Source of the DNA: Diplosphaera chodatii
Lineage: Eukaryota > Chlorophyta > Trebouxiophyceae > Prasiolales > Stichococcaceae
Direction of reading: 5' to 3'
Length of the DNA stretch: 64,000 bases
Assembly (NCBI GenBank): GCA_032358165.1
Contig: JAALGY010000033.1
Location: 2,170,001 to 2,234,000 of the forward strand
This document shows, piece by piece, positions 44,562 to 56,034 of the stretch. Every line of letters starts with the position of its first letter. The first letter of the stretch is position 1. The notes below the pieces were generated by a model. That model was not told where the DNA came from. It ran no database searches and was given only the letters and a program-made list of their open reading frames with translations. The position numbers and the translations under genes are program-made.

Positions 44562-47500
44562 TTACATGAGTGGAACCTTTAGGAGGTCAGCCTGGCTGGG
44601 CGGCTTGTCGTACCCAGACAGGTCGCGCATCAGCAGATCCAGCTCAGCATCCGCCTTCTGCTCTGCTGCGGCGACCTGCATGCCAATAAACAGTGTTGCA
44701 GCTGAAAGTCAGCACGCCAGCAATGTGGCAGTCTGTTTGACAGTACAGGGTGCATGGATACATGGTGTTTGCCGTCCTCCGCCTTTAAATTTGCCAATAT
44801 GCAGCTGCACCCAGCCGACATGCAACCCTACCTTCGACTTCTGCATCTTCCACCACGCCGACTTCCCGCTGCTCTGGCTGCCGCTGTCGTCGTCTGAGGG
44901 GCTGGCATCAGGTAGGCTAGGCAGCCGGGGCAGGGGCGTCGCCTGTGGCAGAGGCATTTGCAGCTCGACAACTTGTCGCAATTGATGCTTCACATCTACC
45001 CTCAACAAAACATTACCCACAACACACAGACTCACATGCATGACCACCCTTTGCCATGGATCGGCCAGACCCTACCTCATCGGCAGCCTCGTTCTCGCCA
45101 GTCATGAAAAGGGCATAGGGGTTGTCCTCCTCGGGTTCTGCGGGCGGCGATGGCGCGATCCGCTTGGCAGGCGACGCTTTCGTCCCGCGCCGGAACGCCG
45201 GAGCGCTGGGATTCCGCTGCGAAACCACCTCCTGTAAAGCAGGAACAACAAGTTTGCTCGTGTGCAAGGGCCACAGTCAATCGTGTCTGTCAATATTCAC
45301 ATGACGTGTGCGTGGTGCAAGCACTCCCTATTATCATGGGATTCACCCAAGCAGGCTGTCACTGCGCCGTGAACTCTGTCCCCATGCACCTCCTAAGGAA
45401 GGCAGGACACAACCAGCACACGCACCATGGGAGAGTAACTCTCATCGGCGACATCGATCCCCAGGATGCTGGCGTAGGGGCTGTCACTGGAGCTGTCAGC
45501 ACGCGCTGGCGCTGACTGCCGCTTTGTGGATGGCCGCTTTGCACGAGCCTCCGACTGCAACACAGTAAGGCACATGTGTTTTTCCAACAACACGGTGAAC
45601 ATTACTGGTAGGCTTGCCGGGCGACATGCAGGGAAGTTCCTGCACATGCGCGGCTGAAAGACAGCAATCCTTCGACTCTCACGGTAGCGTGCCTGAGTGA
45701 CGCCCTGAAGCAGCTCGGCAGGGGTCTTGCCGTTGAAGGTGTCGCTGCCGCTCTCAGCGCGCGTGTGCTGCAGCGACTTTGCCGACTGGTTGGGCTCCAT
45801 CACATGTGCCTGCAGTGCAGGCACAAGGCAGCATAAGACATGGCACGCCAGATCCCATAAACCGGCATGTGGGCTTTGCACTTACAGTAGTGACCATTGC
45901 ATGTTGACAGCTGTTGAAGGGGAACCAGGGTTGCAGAAATTGTGTGACCTACCGGTGCCTGGAAGACACTGCTCTGCAGACCGGCCTCGCTGATGCCAGA
46001 GAACGCGGCATAGGGGTTGGCCTCCGCCATCGCAGCCGCCTCTGCTTGCTTGGCTGCAAGGACGTCATTGCTACTGCTGGTGGCGCTGTCCGACCGCCGC
46101 GCTCTGGAGATGACTTCCGGCCCCGCCAGGAAGCGAGCGTACATGTCGTCTGTGTTGGCGCTGCACAGCAAAGGGGCAGTACCGTGTGCTACCGCAAGGC
46201 TCCCCTGTTGCAGCTGCAAGACCTTTACGCGCTCATGCTTGATTGCATAGTCGATCTACGAGTGCGCAAGAGTGTAGCCTGGGGCACCAAGGACACGAAG
46301 TATCCACGAAGAGCTGGCGCACCTGCCGGACGCTGCGCTGGAGGTGCCCGACATGCGGCTGGTGGACGGCGACAGCTTGGCAGGGGAGCCCGCCAGGCTG
46401 GCGGGGCCGCTGCGGGGCTGACCGCCCGGCCGCAGCGCGCTGCCGCCCATGGACCCCCGGCTCACAGACGAGCGGCTCACCGATGTGCGGCCGAGGTTCG
46501 GGCGTCCGCCCCCCGAAGTGCGGCTGAGGTCTGGGCGCCCTCCCCCCGGGCGCGCCTGCGGCCCCGCCGACGCAGACCTGCAGGCCGGCAGCGGGGACAC
46601 TCAGCACTGCCGCCCAGACTGGCCATGCTGTTGATCAGGAGCAGGCGGCCGCAGAGCCATGGCGACAGCGACAGACACCTGCTGTGACCATATCGAAAAA
46701 AACCACCCTGTGCATGTGATACACATGTGATACATGTCTGTACACTCTCCGGTGGACGGTATGCAGTGTCATGTACTGGCAAGGTCAAGCCCGCACCTGC
46801 CATGCTGGCTGAGGCGGCTCAGAGACTTCGCCAGTGGCTTGGCGGCGCCAGCAGCGCCGTTGGCCTCCGACCAGTCGGCGGGCACATTGTTGAAGGGGTT
46901 GACGTCACTCTGCTCGGCGTCAGAAGCGCTCGCGCTGCGGTTGGCGCGGTACTGCTTCGCAGCGGCTGCCAGGCCCATCACCGCCTGGGCAGCCTGCTCC
47001 CCATTCTCATCGCCGTGCTGCCCTTCTGTGGCGCCATTGCTGCCAAGAAATGCGTCGTACGGGCTGGGCGATGCTTTAACTGGTGGGGAGGACCCCGCGT
47101 TGAAGAGTGCATAGGGGTTGCTCGCATCAGCGGCCGGGAATCCGGCGGCTGGGATGGCCACTGCACGGGACGCGCTGCTCTTGCTTGTGGCTCCGTTGGT
47201 CGTCGGTGGAGCTGAGGCGTTGGATGTGAAACTGGCATAGGGACTGGGCCCCTTGGCGGGCCCTTGCGGATCAATCTGGGGTGCAGCATCCGGCGCGCCC
47301 ATCAGAAATGCATAGGGACTGGACGCGCCGCCTTCCGACTTGGGGCGTACGGATGGCGTCTGAGACGGCTCTCGTGATGCCGGGGGCGTGGCAAAGGGGT
47401 TGGGCGGCTCGCTGCCAATGCTGGACGTTGCCTCGCCCATGGCAAAGGCCGCATACGGGTCTGCAGGCGGCGGCGGGGCAGAGCCTTGCGCTGGCTCTCC

Positions 47501-50500
47501 AGGGAACAGGAAGGCATAGGGGTTCGAGCCGCCCGTGTCGGCAGTGCTGCCACTGGCGGTGCTGTCTGCGCTGTTGCGATCCAATGCAGGCACTGACTGC
47601 AGCTGCCCGTTGTCCCTCCTGAACGGCAATGCATCCTGCAGCAAAACTGACACCTTGAGCATTGAGGCTTGACAGCGTCTTGAAAGAAACGTTCAACTCA
47701 TATGCTCTGAAAGATACCACCTGGGAGCACCCCACAAGTGCTCACGCATGCAGAGTACCTCGCACTACATGGTTGCAATCAGAGCACCACAACTCGCTCA
47801 CCGCAACGCCCTCAACGCCACTGGTGATTGGCGCCAAGTTGCTGCCGGCGCTGCTCAGCAGCAGTGGCTGCCGCGCATCGTCCTGCTGTTGCTGCTGCTG
47901 CTGCTGTGCATCCTGCTGCTCCCCTTCACCATGGCCAAACGACTTGGCGGCGGCGGCGGCGGCGGCGGCGCCTGCCAGCCCCGCGGCAGCCAGACCAGCA
48001 GCCGCACCCGGCGGCGCCTTGGGCAGGCTCTTGTCGCCGCTGCTGCGGCTGCGTGCGGAGATGGCGGCGCTGCCGGACTTCTTGTCGTTGCCCTGGCTGG
48101 CAGAGCGCATGCGCTGGCCCAGGCCCGCCAGGCTGCTGTCGCTGCGCTTGAAGGGCGGCCGCTCGGACTGCGGCTGCGCTTGGGCGCTGGCGCCCGTGCC
48201 GCCGCCCGGGTCGTTCGACAGCTCTGGCGTCGAGCTCGTGCGGCGCGGCAGCTCGCCCGACACATCTGGCGTCTTTGGGAGCTGCAGTGCACGGGCAGCA
48301 GTGGATACGTCAGTGCGACTCCACACAAACATGGCGCACGCGCTTGCCTGCAACTGTGAGTGCCAAATCAAACAAGCAGGCAGTCTCATGATATCACAAG
48401 CACCACGAAGTCTATCGGCCTCCTGCGCTCACCTGATTCGTCGGCAGGGAGCCGCCGGTGCCGCCAGAGCTGCCGGTGCCGTGGCCCGGGTACGAGGTGC
48501 TGCCCTTGCCGCCGCCATCGCGCGGTTTGGAGCACTTGCGCAGCCGGTGGAAGATCTCGCGCGTGGTGGGGCGGTCCTCGGGCACCGACTTCATGCAGTC
48601 CTTGATGAGGTCCGCCACGTCCTGGGGGCACTCGTCCGGAACCTGCGCAGCACAAGCCATCAGGATCGTCCGCAGCTGCAGGTGACCTGTCATGCCGATG
48701 GCATGCCTGCATCACCTGACGGTGCTGCGGATAGCTTGACACCTGTGTGTCGAGGGCTGGGCGACAGCCTCCTCTGCATCATGTCGTGCATATCATTCTG
48801 CACGCATGACAAAGTGTGTGCGGTGGACGCGGCCGCGCCTTGGGTTCGTGCAGGCGGCCGCGCTTGGCGATGGCGCCGGTGATGATCTCCCACAGCACGA
48901 CGCCAAAGCTGTAGATGTCGGCCTTGACGCCAGAGTCGTTGCCGATCAACATCTCGGGTGCCGAGTACACGAAGGTGCCCACTGCAGGAGACCATGCACC
49001 CTGGGCGTCAGCAACTAAACTCACAACCTGGAGGCGCCAGCCTCGCGTTGACTGCCTGATGCTGGCTGCACCTTACGCATGAAGTGCATGATTGACTGCA
49101 TGGTCCACAGTGCACTGCTGACTGCAGCGGGCGACTCACGTGCGACGTGGTCGGGGACATCCTTGGACTTGAGGTAGCGCGCGACGCCGACGTCGCCCAG
49201 CTTGGCCAGCTGCCACCCGCGCGTCAGCAGGATGTTCAGCGACTTCAGGTCCCCGTGCACGATCTGCACGCACACACACACCTCCATGAAATGCACCCTG
49301 GGATGTATCAAATATTTTTTGTCCCAGGTGCATCGAGTCTGACAGGCTTATCACACTGCTCAATGTACTTGACCTAGTGGCTGTCTTGGATGCTGACGAT
49401 GCACATGTGATCAGATCACTTGATTGCAGCTGCAAAGTGGTGTACCATGTACCAGGTGCACAGCATTGATCTACAAAAGAATGCGCACGTCGATGTTGTG
49501 GAGGAAGTAGAGGCCACGTGCCACGTCCTGCGCAATGTACTGTCCCTCGTGGTCCCACGCCAGCTGCCGCCCCATCTCGGGCGAGTGCTCCCGGTTGTCT
49601 CGATCCAGCGCCTGAACACCGCACACAGCGCATTCAGTCTGCCATCTGTGGTACCCAACCGCTGTGTGATGCGACATGCTGAATGGATGCGGTTTGCGGC
49701 TACTGACCGACGGTGAAGACACCAGCAGCAGCAGTGTGAAGGCGAGACATTTCCACGCTCACTGAGCGTAGGTCGCCGCCCTCGCAGAACTCCAGCAGCA
49801 GCATCGGCTCGCGGTTTACCATGCTGGCGCCGTAGAACTGCACGATGTTCTTGTCGTAGCTGATGGACTTGAGGATGCCGATCTCCTGCATTTTCAATGT
49901 GGGGTGGCATGTCATGAAGATGATATGCAGCATGTTGCAACCGTCTCGTGCTTGAGCAGTACCTCGACAAGATGCGCATGCAAACTGCGATTTGCGATCT
50001 TCAGATACGTCCTACAGAAATGACTGTGTTACCACGTGGTTGTGTCACCTTCTCAAATTGCGCAAGCTGCTCGTCATCCGCCTCGTGCATGATCTTGATG
50101 GCCACATCCTGGACACCGCCTCTGACCGCCTTGTACACCTGCATCCACCTCAAAGGCAGGTCAGACATGCCGTGAACACGCCCTGCCCACCAGCAACTGC
50201 ACTTCTCACTAATGCTGCATGCCTCTCACCTTGCCGTAAGAGCCTGCAAAGCACAGCAGCAGGATGTCATGCACAGGAGCTCAGTCAGGTGCTGGTCAGG
50301 TGCTGGCCACATATGAATGGGCAGGAGTCAGCATCGGAGGCATGCAAAAAACTTGCACAAATACCTGCGCCCAGTAGCCAGTCACTACCGTCTTCCCGCT
50401 TGCAGATTTCCTGCAGTCGCAGGTGCACACCCTTGGAAGACTGGCGACACGTCAACAACCATACACACAGCCGGGAGGAAGGCCAAGGCAACCAAAAAAG

Positions 50501-51475
50501 GGACAGCCATACGAGGGGGTTGAGCGCACAATGTCATCGGGGTTGATGAACCAGCCCTGGATGGACAGATCCAGGGTACCCATGACGTCCATGCCCCGTG
50601 AGTCGTGTGCCTTCTCTGTGGGAGTTCAGCGGACGGCGGTGCTCAGTGTCTCGACCGCCTTGCTTTGGAAAGCAGGTCAAATGCAGCACAATGTTGACTG
50701 TGCAGCATGATGCATGGCGAGCATGAGTGTGTCAGCTGGCAGGGAACAGACCTCTGGCCAGTGCGACCGTCTCTCGGATCTTCGCGGCGTTCTCGTCCTC
50801 CTCATCCAGGTCGCTGTCCACCAGTGCTCCGGCCTGCAGTGGTACAGGCAGGCTTGGCGCTTGATGACATGTGCTGAGGTTTCCTGCCAGTGCTACCCCT
50901 GCTCCTCAGGAATGCACCACAGACCGTTCTCTTAGAAACAGGGCGCCCGTCTGTGGAAGTAGGCCTGTTCGATGAACATCAACCGCACCGCAGCATCAGC
51001 GCGCATTGCATCGAGCCGCCCGCCACGCTTGCCGAGCAGGAAGGCGCCAGCAACCACCAGGCCAATCAGCGATAGCAGCACGATCACCCCTGCCATGCCA
51101 GCAACCGCGCGTCAGCATCAGCTCAGCACTGACGAACTGCATGCTGTGTGCTTGTTGCGGACCCACGCACTCACCGACGACAATCGCAACGATGTAGTCA
51201 GTGTCTTTGGCGGGCGGCGCGGCAGCCGCAACAGCCGGCGCTGCTGCTGTTGGAGCGGCTGTTGCCTCGGCTGCCGCCGTGCCCAGCAGGTGGCGGTGGC
51301 CTCCGTGGACGTGCCACAGTTGGCGCCGCCACTGCGCTGCCGCGGGCAGGTTTGCAGCCTGCGGTCCCCTCGCCAGCGTGTCTGACCCGCCCAGCACCAG
51401 CTGCCGAGACTCAGCTGGAGGGATTGTGCTGGCAGCCATGAGTAGCAGGGCCGCGACGCTCCAGCGGAGGAGCAT
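44562..51475 (-). CDS. Receptor-like TKL protein kinase with a repetitive NPYA-motif tail
   Basis: The frame starts at ATG 51475 with a signal peptide (MLLRWSVAALLLMAAS) and a short Ala/Pro-rich outside part of about 70 residues. One transmembrane helix is built across an intron (YIVAIVV plus GVIVLLSLIGLVVAG, then basic KRGGR). Kinase exons follow from about 50590 to 48430: LGAGSYGKVYKAV (Gly loop), VAIKIM (Lys), EIGILKSISYDKNIV, a catalytic loop reading IVHGDLKSLNILL, GDVGVARYL in place of DFG, GTFVYSAPEML, and KADIYSFGVVLWEI. The tail (about 48300-44562) has a Ser/Pro-rich part with Gln8 and Ala10 tracts, then about eleven (N/D/S)P(Y/F) motifs, and ends DLLKVPLM. TKL kinases phosphorylate Ser/Thr. 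The ligand and partners are unknown. Exon joins in the tail are in phase where checked. Confidence 0.83.
47883..47971. repeat. Coding trinucleotide tracts (poly-Gln and poly-Ala) in the kinase tail
   Basis: CTG/TTG triplets at about 47883-47908 read as eight glutamines on the minus strand, and GGC triplets at about 47947-47970 read as a run of alanines. Both lie in one tail exon of the receptor kinase. Confidence 0.85.
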
Positions 51476-52281
51476 ATCTCTCCGGGACAGTCCTGAATGT
51501 CGACTGCACCATCCCGCGTGCAGCGGTCCCGCGGGCTGCGGCATCATTCGGACCGGCAGCGTGTTCACTGCGCAGCTGATCGCATGGGCACAGGCGCACC
51601 ACCTCCTGCGGAATGCAGAGCGTGGTGAGCAGCAGTACAAAGCGCAGCGTTGTCGACATTGCACATGACGGGTTGTCGTGTGTGTGCTCCGCAGGCTCAG
51701 GCCGGGCAAGCAGGGCGGAATTTCAGGTCTGCACTTCACAGATACACTCCCATTCGTATGTCGAGTTGCTTCACCCACCTTCACGGGTGCCCGGAAAGGA
51801 CCTCCTATGCCGCCTGGTTCGCCATGCCCCGGTGTCGGCTGGGTGAACGATGTTACACCGTCAGGACGCAACTACAAACAGCTGCAGCCGGGGTGGGCAC
51901 GGGGTCGGTCGCCGCAGAATGACGGGCCCTCTCGGCCCCTTGGTTGGCAGAGCAAGTACAGCACGCAGGTTATGTGCAGCAGGCCGACCAGGCGCTGCAG
52001 CCGCTGCAGAGGAGGGTGACGGCTTGAACGCGTCCACAAATCAGTGCTATGTGGCTCAAGAACTTTGCTGCACCCCCTGTGTCAACAGCGCTGACGGCCT
52101 CGATCGCCTGCGGTACAATGGACACTTTTACAAAGGTGCACGTCGAGAGTAGGGTTTAGGCTGCATTTCCATGGCCCCTGAAGACACCATCTGAAGAACC
52201 ATCGCCTTGCTGTGCCAAGCTGTGAGCGCGCCCTTTGATTCCTGCGTATTGCAAGTCCACAGCACACAAGCTAGTGCAACG
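51476..52281. other. Divergent promoter region
   Basis: Lies between the kinase (-) and peroxiredoxin (+) starts. A plus-strand frame at 51678-52019 and a minus-strand extension of the kinase frame to 51871 exist, but neither has a signature; the signal peptide favours the ATG at 51475. Confidence 0.45.
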
Positions 52282-53587
52282 ATGCAGGCGTTCAGCATGC
52301 GGTCGTTGCAACTATCGGCGCAGCTGCATGCACGCATGAATCCCAGGTGCTTGCAGCCAGGCTTTTCGCGCGTGATGGCGCCGCTTCTTCACCAGGTGCG
52401 AGACCAACAGTGTGCAAGCATTGAAACGACATGTTATATCCATCCCTGCCACCTGCAGTCACATCATATTTGGTTGTGCATGACAGCGGACAGCACACGC
52501 CCGGAGGGCGCGCAGCACAGCCGTGACCAGCGCCGTCGCAGTCGGCGACAAGGTGCGCAGCATCGAGCTTCGCCACGGTCGCAGGGCTGCTGCATGTGCA
52601 GAGCTGTGGTGGACCGCCGCCCACCTCCGCAATTGCACCGGGTCACTCTCCCCATCCTGGTGTGCTCCTCCGTGCAGCTACCCGGCGAACACAAGTTCAA
52701 CTACTTCGACGCGGAGGGCAACATGCAGGAGATCAGCGTGGATGACTTGACGAAGGATAAGAAGGTGGTCTCACTGACCGCGCGCTGTGAAGCAAGTCAA
52801 GAGGGCTGCGACTGCTGTTTGCTTGGCGACACCCGATGTTGAGGCTGCATTGGCGCAGGTGGTGCTCTTTGCGGTGCCAGGCGCCTTCACGCCCACGTGC
52901 AGCTTGAAGCACCTGCCTGGCTTCATTGAGAAGGCCCACGAGCTGAAGGTGTGCAGACAGTCTATTACTCTGACGGCCATCCTGCTAGCATTGACTGGTA
53001 GCGGCAAGGACAGCAATCCCAGCTCGCACAGTTGCAACTGGTGTTGCTTTCGATGCCGACAGGAGAAGGGTGTGGACACAGTCGCGTGCGTGGCGGTCAA
53101 CGACGCTTTTGTGCTGGATGCCTGGGGCAAGTCGGTTGGTGCGGACGGCAAGGTGCTCTTGCTGGCAGACGGCAGCGCCCTCTTCACAAAGGCAAGGCAC
53201 TGGGCCTGGTGTGTGAAAGCATGGTACATCAAAGCTGCCATCTGCAGGTTTGATGTTTCGCCTCCTCATCCACGCTGGCAAGTTGAGTGCCGCGCAGGCG
53301 ATTGGTGTCGACCTGGACCTGGTGGAGAAGGGCCTGGGCATCCGCTCCCGCCGATACGCCATGCTGGTCGACAACGGCACGGTGAGCTGCTGCACTGTGC
53401 CAGCACTCCGAGAGTGCTGCGTCATGCCTGCTTGATCGTGTGTGCTTTGCTTGAACAACAGGTAGCAGAGCTGAACCTTGAAGAGGGCGGTGCCTTCACA
53501 GTCTCCAGTGCTGAGGAGATCTTGTCAGGCGAGTCACTGGGCGCCCAGCTGTGTAGTGTTGAACCTCACGTGATTCTGGCATTATGA
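52282..53587 (+). CDS. Type II (PRX5-like) peroxiredoxin, organelle-targeted
   Basis: Seven exons match in phase: 52282-52395, 52487-52552, 52678-52764, 52859-52948, 53063-53191, 53298-53381 and 53462-53587. The first about 50 residues (MQAFSMRSLQLSAQLHARM, then TAHARRARS) are an Arg/Ser/Ala-rich targeting peptide. The enzyme core has VAVGDK joined to LPGEHKFNYFDAEGNMQEIS, then VVLFAVPGAFTPTCSLKHLP with the peroxidatic cysteine in TPTC. A second cysteine in TVACVAVNDAFV sits at the usual resolving position. LGIRSRRYAMLVDNGTV and NLEEGGAFTVSSAEEIL complete the fold. It reduces peroxides using thiol donors such as glutaredoxin or thioredoxin. Intron 5 begins with GC (AAAG|GCAAGG). The C-terminus is about 20 residues longer than usual. 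Confidence 0.93.
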
Positions 53588-54341
53588 CAGCTGCACCATG
53601 ACCACCGGCATGCATCTATGCAGGTCTCTGAGTGGTGGCCTCCTCTTCAGACTCTAGACTCTAGAGATGCACCCGCCTTTTCGTGGTGTATGCCCTGGAC
53701 GGCACCTCGACCTGCAGCAGTCGGCTGGAGATAGCAGCTGAATGATGCGGCAGTGCGTCACAGTATTGGCTGTGCAGTTTATGGCATTGTAAAGTTTTAC
53801 AGTGATTTGATACTTCTGAGGTTTTGGCTGATGCGCGCCCAAGTCACACCCCCACCCGGACCAAACCCATCGAAACTGAGCTGCGCTGATGGCGGCTTGA
53901 ACCTCCCCGCCAAAGCTGTCGGCACGCTGACTGTCAGCATGCCTGCTGCACGCCCAGCCTGATGCAAAAATGCGTTTGTGTGAGGTCGTCAGCATAGCAT
54001 GTGCATCAGATGTACATCAGATGAGTGCTTGCACACAGCCGCAGCTGCGGATTTTGTAGAATGCAGCTGCCACGACACACCTGCAGGGTGACCTCTGATG
54101 CGCCGGCAAAGGCGCAGCGCGCACAGGGCGTGCCTAACCGGTTGGATAACCGCACTAGGTGGTGGGGTTCGAGACTCCTAGTACTAGCTAAAATAGTTGG
54201 ATCGACTCCTGTGCAGACCAACACGATTGTAAGGTACATCCTGCGATGGGAACGAAGGCTTGCGCAAGATCAAGGACTCTGCAGCAGCCCACCTACGTCC
54301 TTCATGGACCGGCTGAAAGCCGCTGCCTCCTGCTGCTTGAC
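53588..54341. other. Convergent intergenic region with a degenerate tRNA-like stretch
   Basis: Lies between the peroxiredoxin (+) and HAD (-) stops. A TGTAA lies at 53788-53792. Around 54131-54195 a hairpin-forming GGTTGGATAACC and GGGTTCGAGAC resemble tRNA D- and T-arm sequences, but no acceptor stem pairs. I see no coding exon. Confidence 0.5.
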
Positions 54342-55520
54342 CTACAATTTTGCAGGGGCAACGTGAGGTCTAAAGAGACTGGTGATCTGGAGGGCGACGC
54401 CGGAGATGCCCCCAAGTGGTGCACAGCACACAAGAAGCCAAGAAAAGGAGCCCCTGACCTTGGCCTGTGCACTGGCTGCCTCGGCTGCCAGGCTGCTGGT
54501 GGGACTGCTGGGGTGGTCGCTGCCAACATCCTCGTCCCAGGTGCTGACGATCTGGAGGTGGCGCGCACGGTTCACGCCCAGCGCAAAGGAGATCGCACTG
54601 CCGATATTCTCCTCCTGCAAGTGGACGCCTGCAGCATGTGAGCAGCTCAAGCTGCGTTGGGGTGGGAGTCCTGTGGTGTTGGTCAGCAAGTGCAGCTGCA
54701 ATCGTGGGAGGCCTGCCACGACACACCTTCTGAGACATCGTCCCACACAGCAGCCCGACGCTGGCCTCAGCCGCCAGCGCGTCGTCGATGAGCTTGACCA
54801 CCCCATCCCGCAGCGGCACGTCACCCTCCTGCAACATCTCCTGCAGCGCCCTGTCCTTTGCCTTCACCACCTGGACATCCAGTGGTGGATATGGGTTGAG
54901 GCTTTATTGACCGCACCCTGTCCTACACGTGGCTCAGAACTGGGTTGAGGCTGTGTTGACCGCGCCCCGTCCTACACGGTTCAGAACTGCTGCAGCTTAG
55001 GCTAGGACGATGATGTTGTCATTGCATGCATGGAGGCACCTGCATGGCGAAGGGCCTACGCTCGGCCTCGGCCACAATCACTGGCCACCCCACTGTGTCA
55101 AAGTATGCCTTGACCAACCCTGTCGCTGTTCCATCGCCCCCACGCCTGCGGTTGGTCAGCGGCTCAGCAATGGTGGATGTCGCACCTTTGCAGCACAGAC
55201 GGTGTCGAACAGAGCAAGCAGTCTGCATAGCCTTCGCACCTGATGTCGTAGTAGATCCTCGAGCTCCATTTTGCGCCCGACAGCCCGAGGCTCTCGAAAG
55301 CCCTGTTGAATGCCGGTCGGTGCACGGCGTCATGCATGTCGACGACCACAGTGTCCGCCTCTAGTACCAGACCGAGCTCGTGGTGCTGCAAAGTGTTCGC
55401 CTGCGCATGTGCTGTTACAGGGCGGCGCCACCACCCCCGCGCTTCCCAATGTGCATGTGGTGTGCGGACTAAGGCAGCTGGTTGCGGAACAACCGCCGGA
55501 CGGGGCATCAAGCAGCTCAT
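54342..55520 (-). CDS. HAD-superfamily hydrolase, CbbY-like, chloroplast type
   Basis: Five exons: from ATG 55520 to about 55250, about 55025-55152, about 54735-54872, about 54450-54620 and 54342-54388. The leader (MSCLMPRPAVVPQPA, WEARGWWRRPVTAHA) fits a transit peptide. The HAD core begins VLEADTVVVDMHDAVHR, where the usual DxDGxxxD nucleophile motif is changed to EADTVVVD. AFNRAFESLGLSGAKW, GLVKAYFDTVGWP, REGVV-like PLRDGVVKLIDDAL, and LQEENIGSAISFALGV follow. Homologous plant proteins are annotated as CbbY-like or haloacid-dehalogenase-like; some dephosphorylate sugar phosphates such as xylulose bisphosphate. The altered nucleophile motif may reflect loss of activity. The last short exon (ITSLFRPHVAPAKL) is a guess based on phase. 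Confidence 0.72.
54893..54989. repeat. Imperfect tandem duplication (about 48-base unit) in a HAD-gene intron
   Basis: The units at 54893-54941 and 54942-54989 both start GGGTTGAGGCT and end TTCAGAACT or CTCAGAACT, with a few substitutions and a 2-base length difference. Each contains TTGACCGC and GTCCTACACG. Confidence 0.85.
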
Positions 55521-56034
55521 GTTCGCCACGGAATGGAATGTCGAGGCAGGTCCGAAAATGCTCGATTTTCAATAATGCTGCATGTGCACAAAATGTATGT
55601 GCAGTAAATCTGCAAAATGGCATACGAGCTAGTGATAATGTACACTGCAAAATTCGAACGTGTGGTGTGGAACGTGAGGAGTCTGCACGAGCACTACACA
55701 GGTGTTGTATGGCAGCTAGGAGCTAGCAGCTTAACATGTTGTCAGACAACACCCTCCTGCAGATCAAATTTCATCGTTGATCAAACAAACCACTGCCCTC
55801 GCACGGGCTCAGATCCGATATGCAAGCATTTCCTCGATTGCAGAACAGGGCAAACTACATAAGACGCGTGCTGCATCAGTTGCTATCAAGTCATGTGACT
55901 GATGGCGACGCGACGCGACACCCTGCCAAGCCAGCATGCTCCTGTTTGGTGCAGTAGGGAGCACGAGCACATCCACCTTCTATACACGTGTCAACACATG
56001 CAATGCAGTTCTTTGAGCAGGCTCCTTTAGCGGC
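55521..56034. other. Divergent promoter region
   Basis: Lies between the HAD gene (-) and the cysteine synthase-like gene (+). It is AT-richer than the flanks and probably holds the unlocated first exon or 5' UTR of the right-hand gene. Confidence 0.4.

Noticed and set aside
47662..48882. 406-codon plus-strand open frame
   Set aside because: It is the antisense shadow of the kinase tail exons; the minus strand has kinase and NPYA motifs.
51678..52019. 113-codon plus-strand open frame upstream of the peroxiredoxin
   Set aside because: No signature; it lies in a divergent promoter region and does not connect to the peroxiredoxin exons.
54125..54200. Possible tRNA gene (D-loop-like GGTTGGATAA and T-loop-like GGTTCGAGAC)
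   Set aside because: The T-stem has only about four pairs and no acceptor stem pairs with the sequence after it. At most a decayed tRNA-like remnant.
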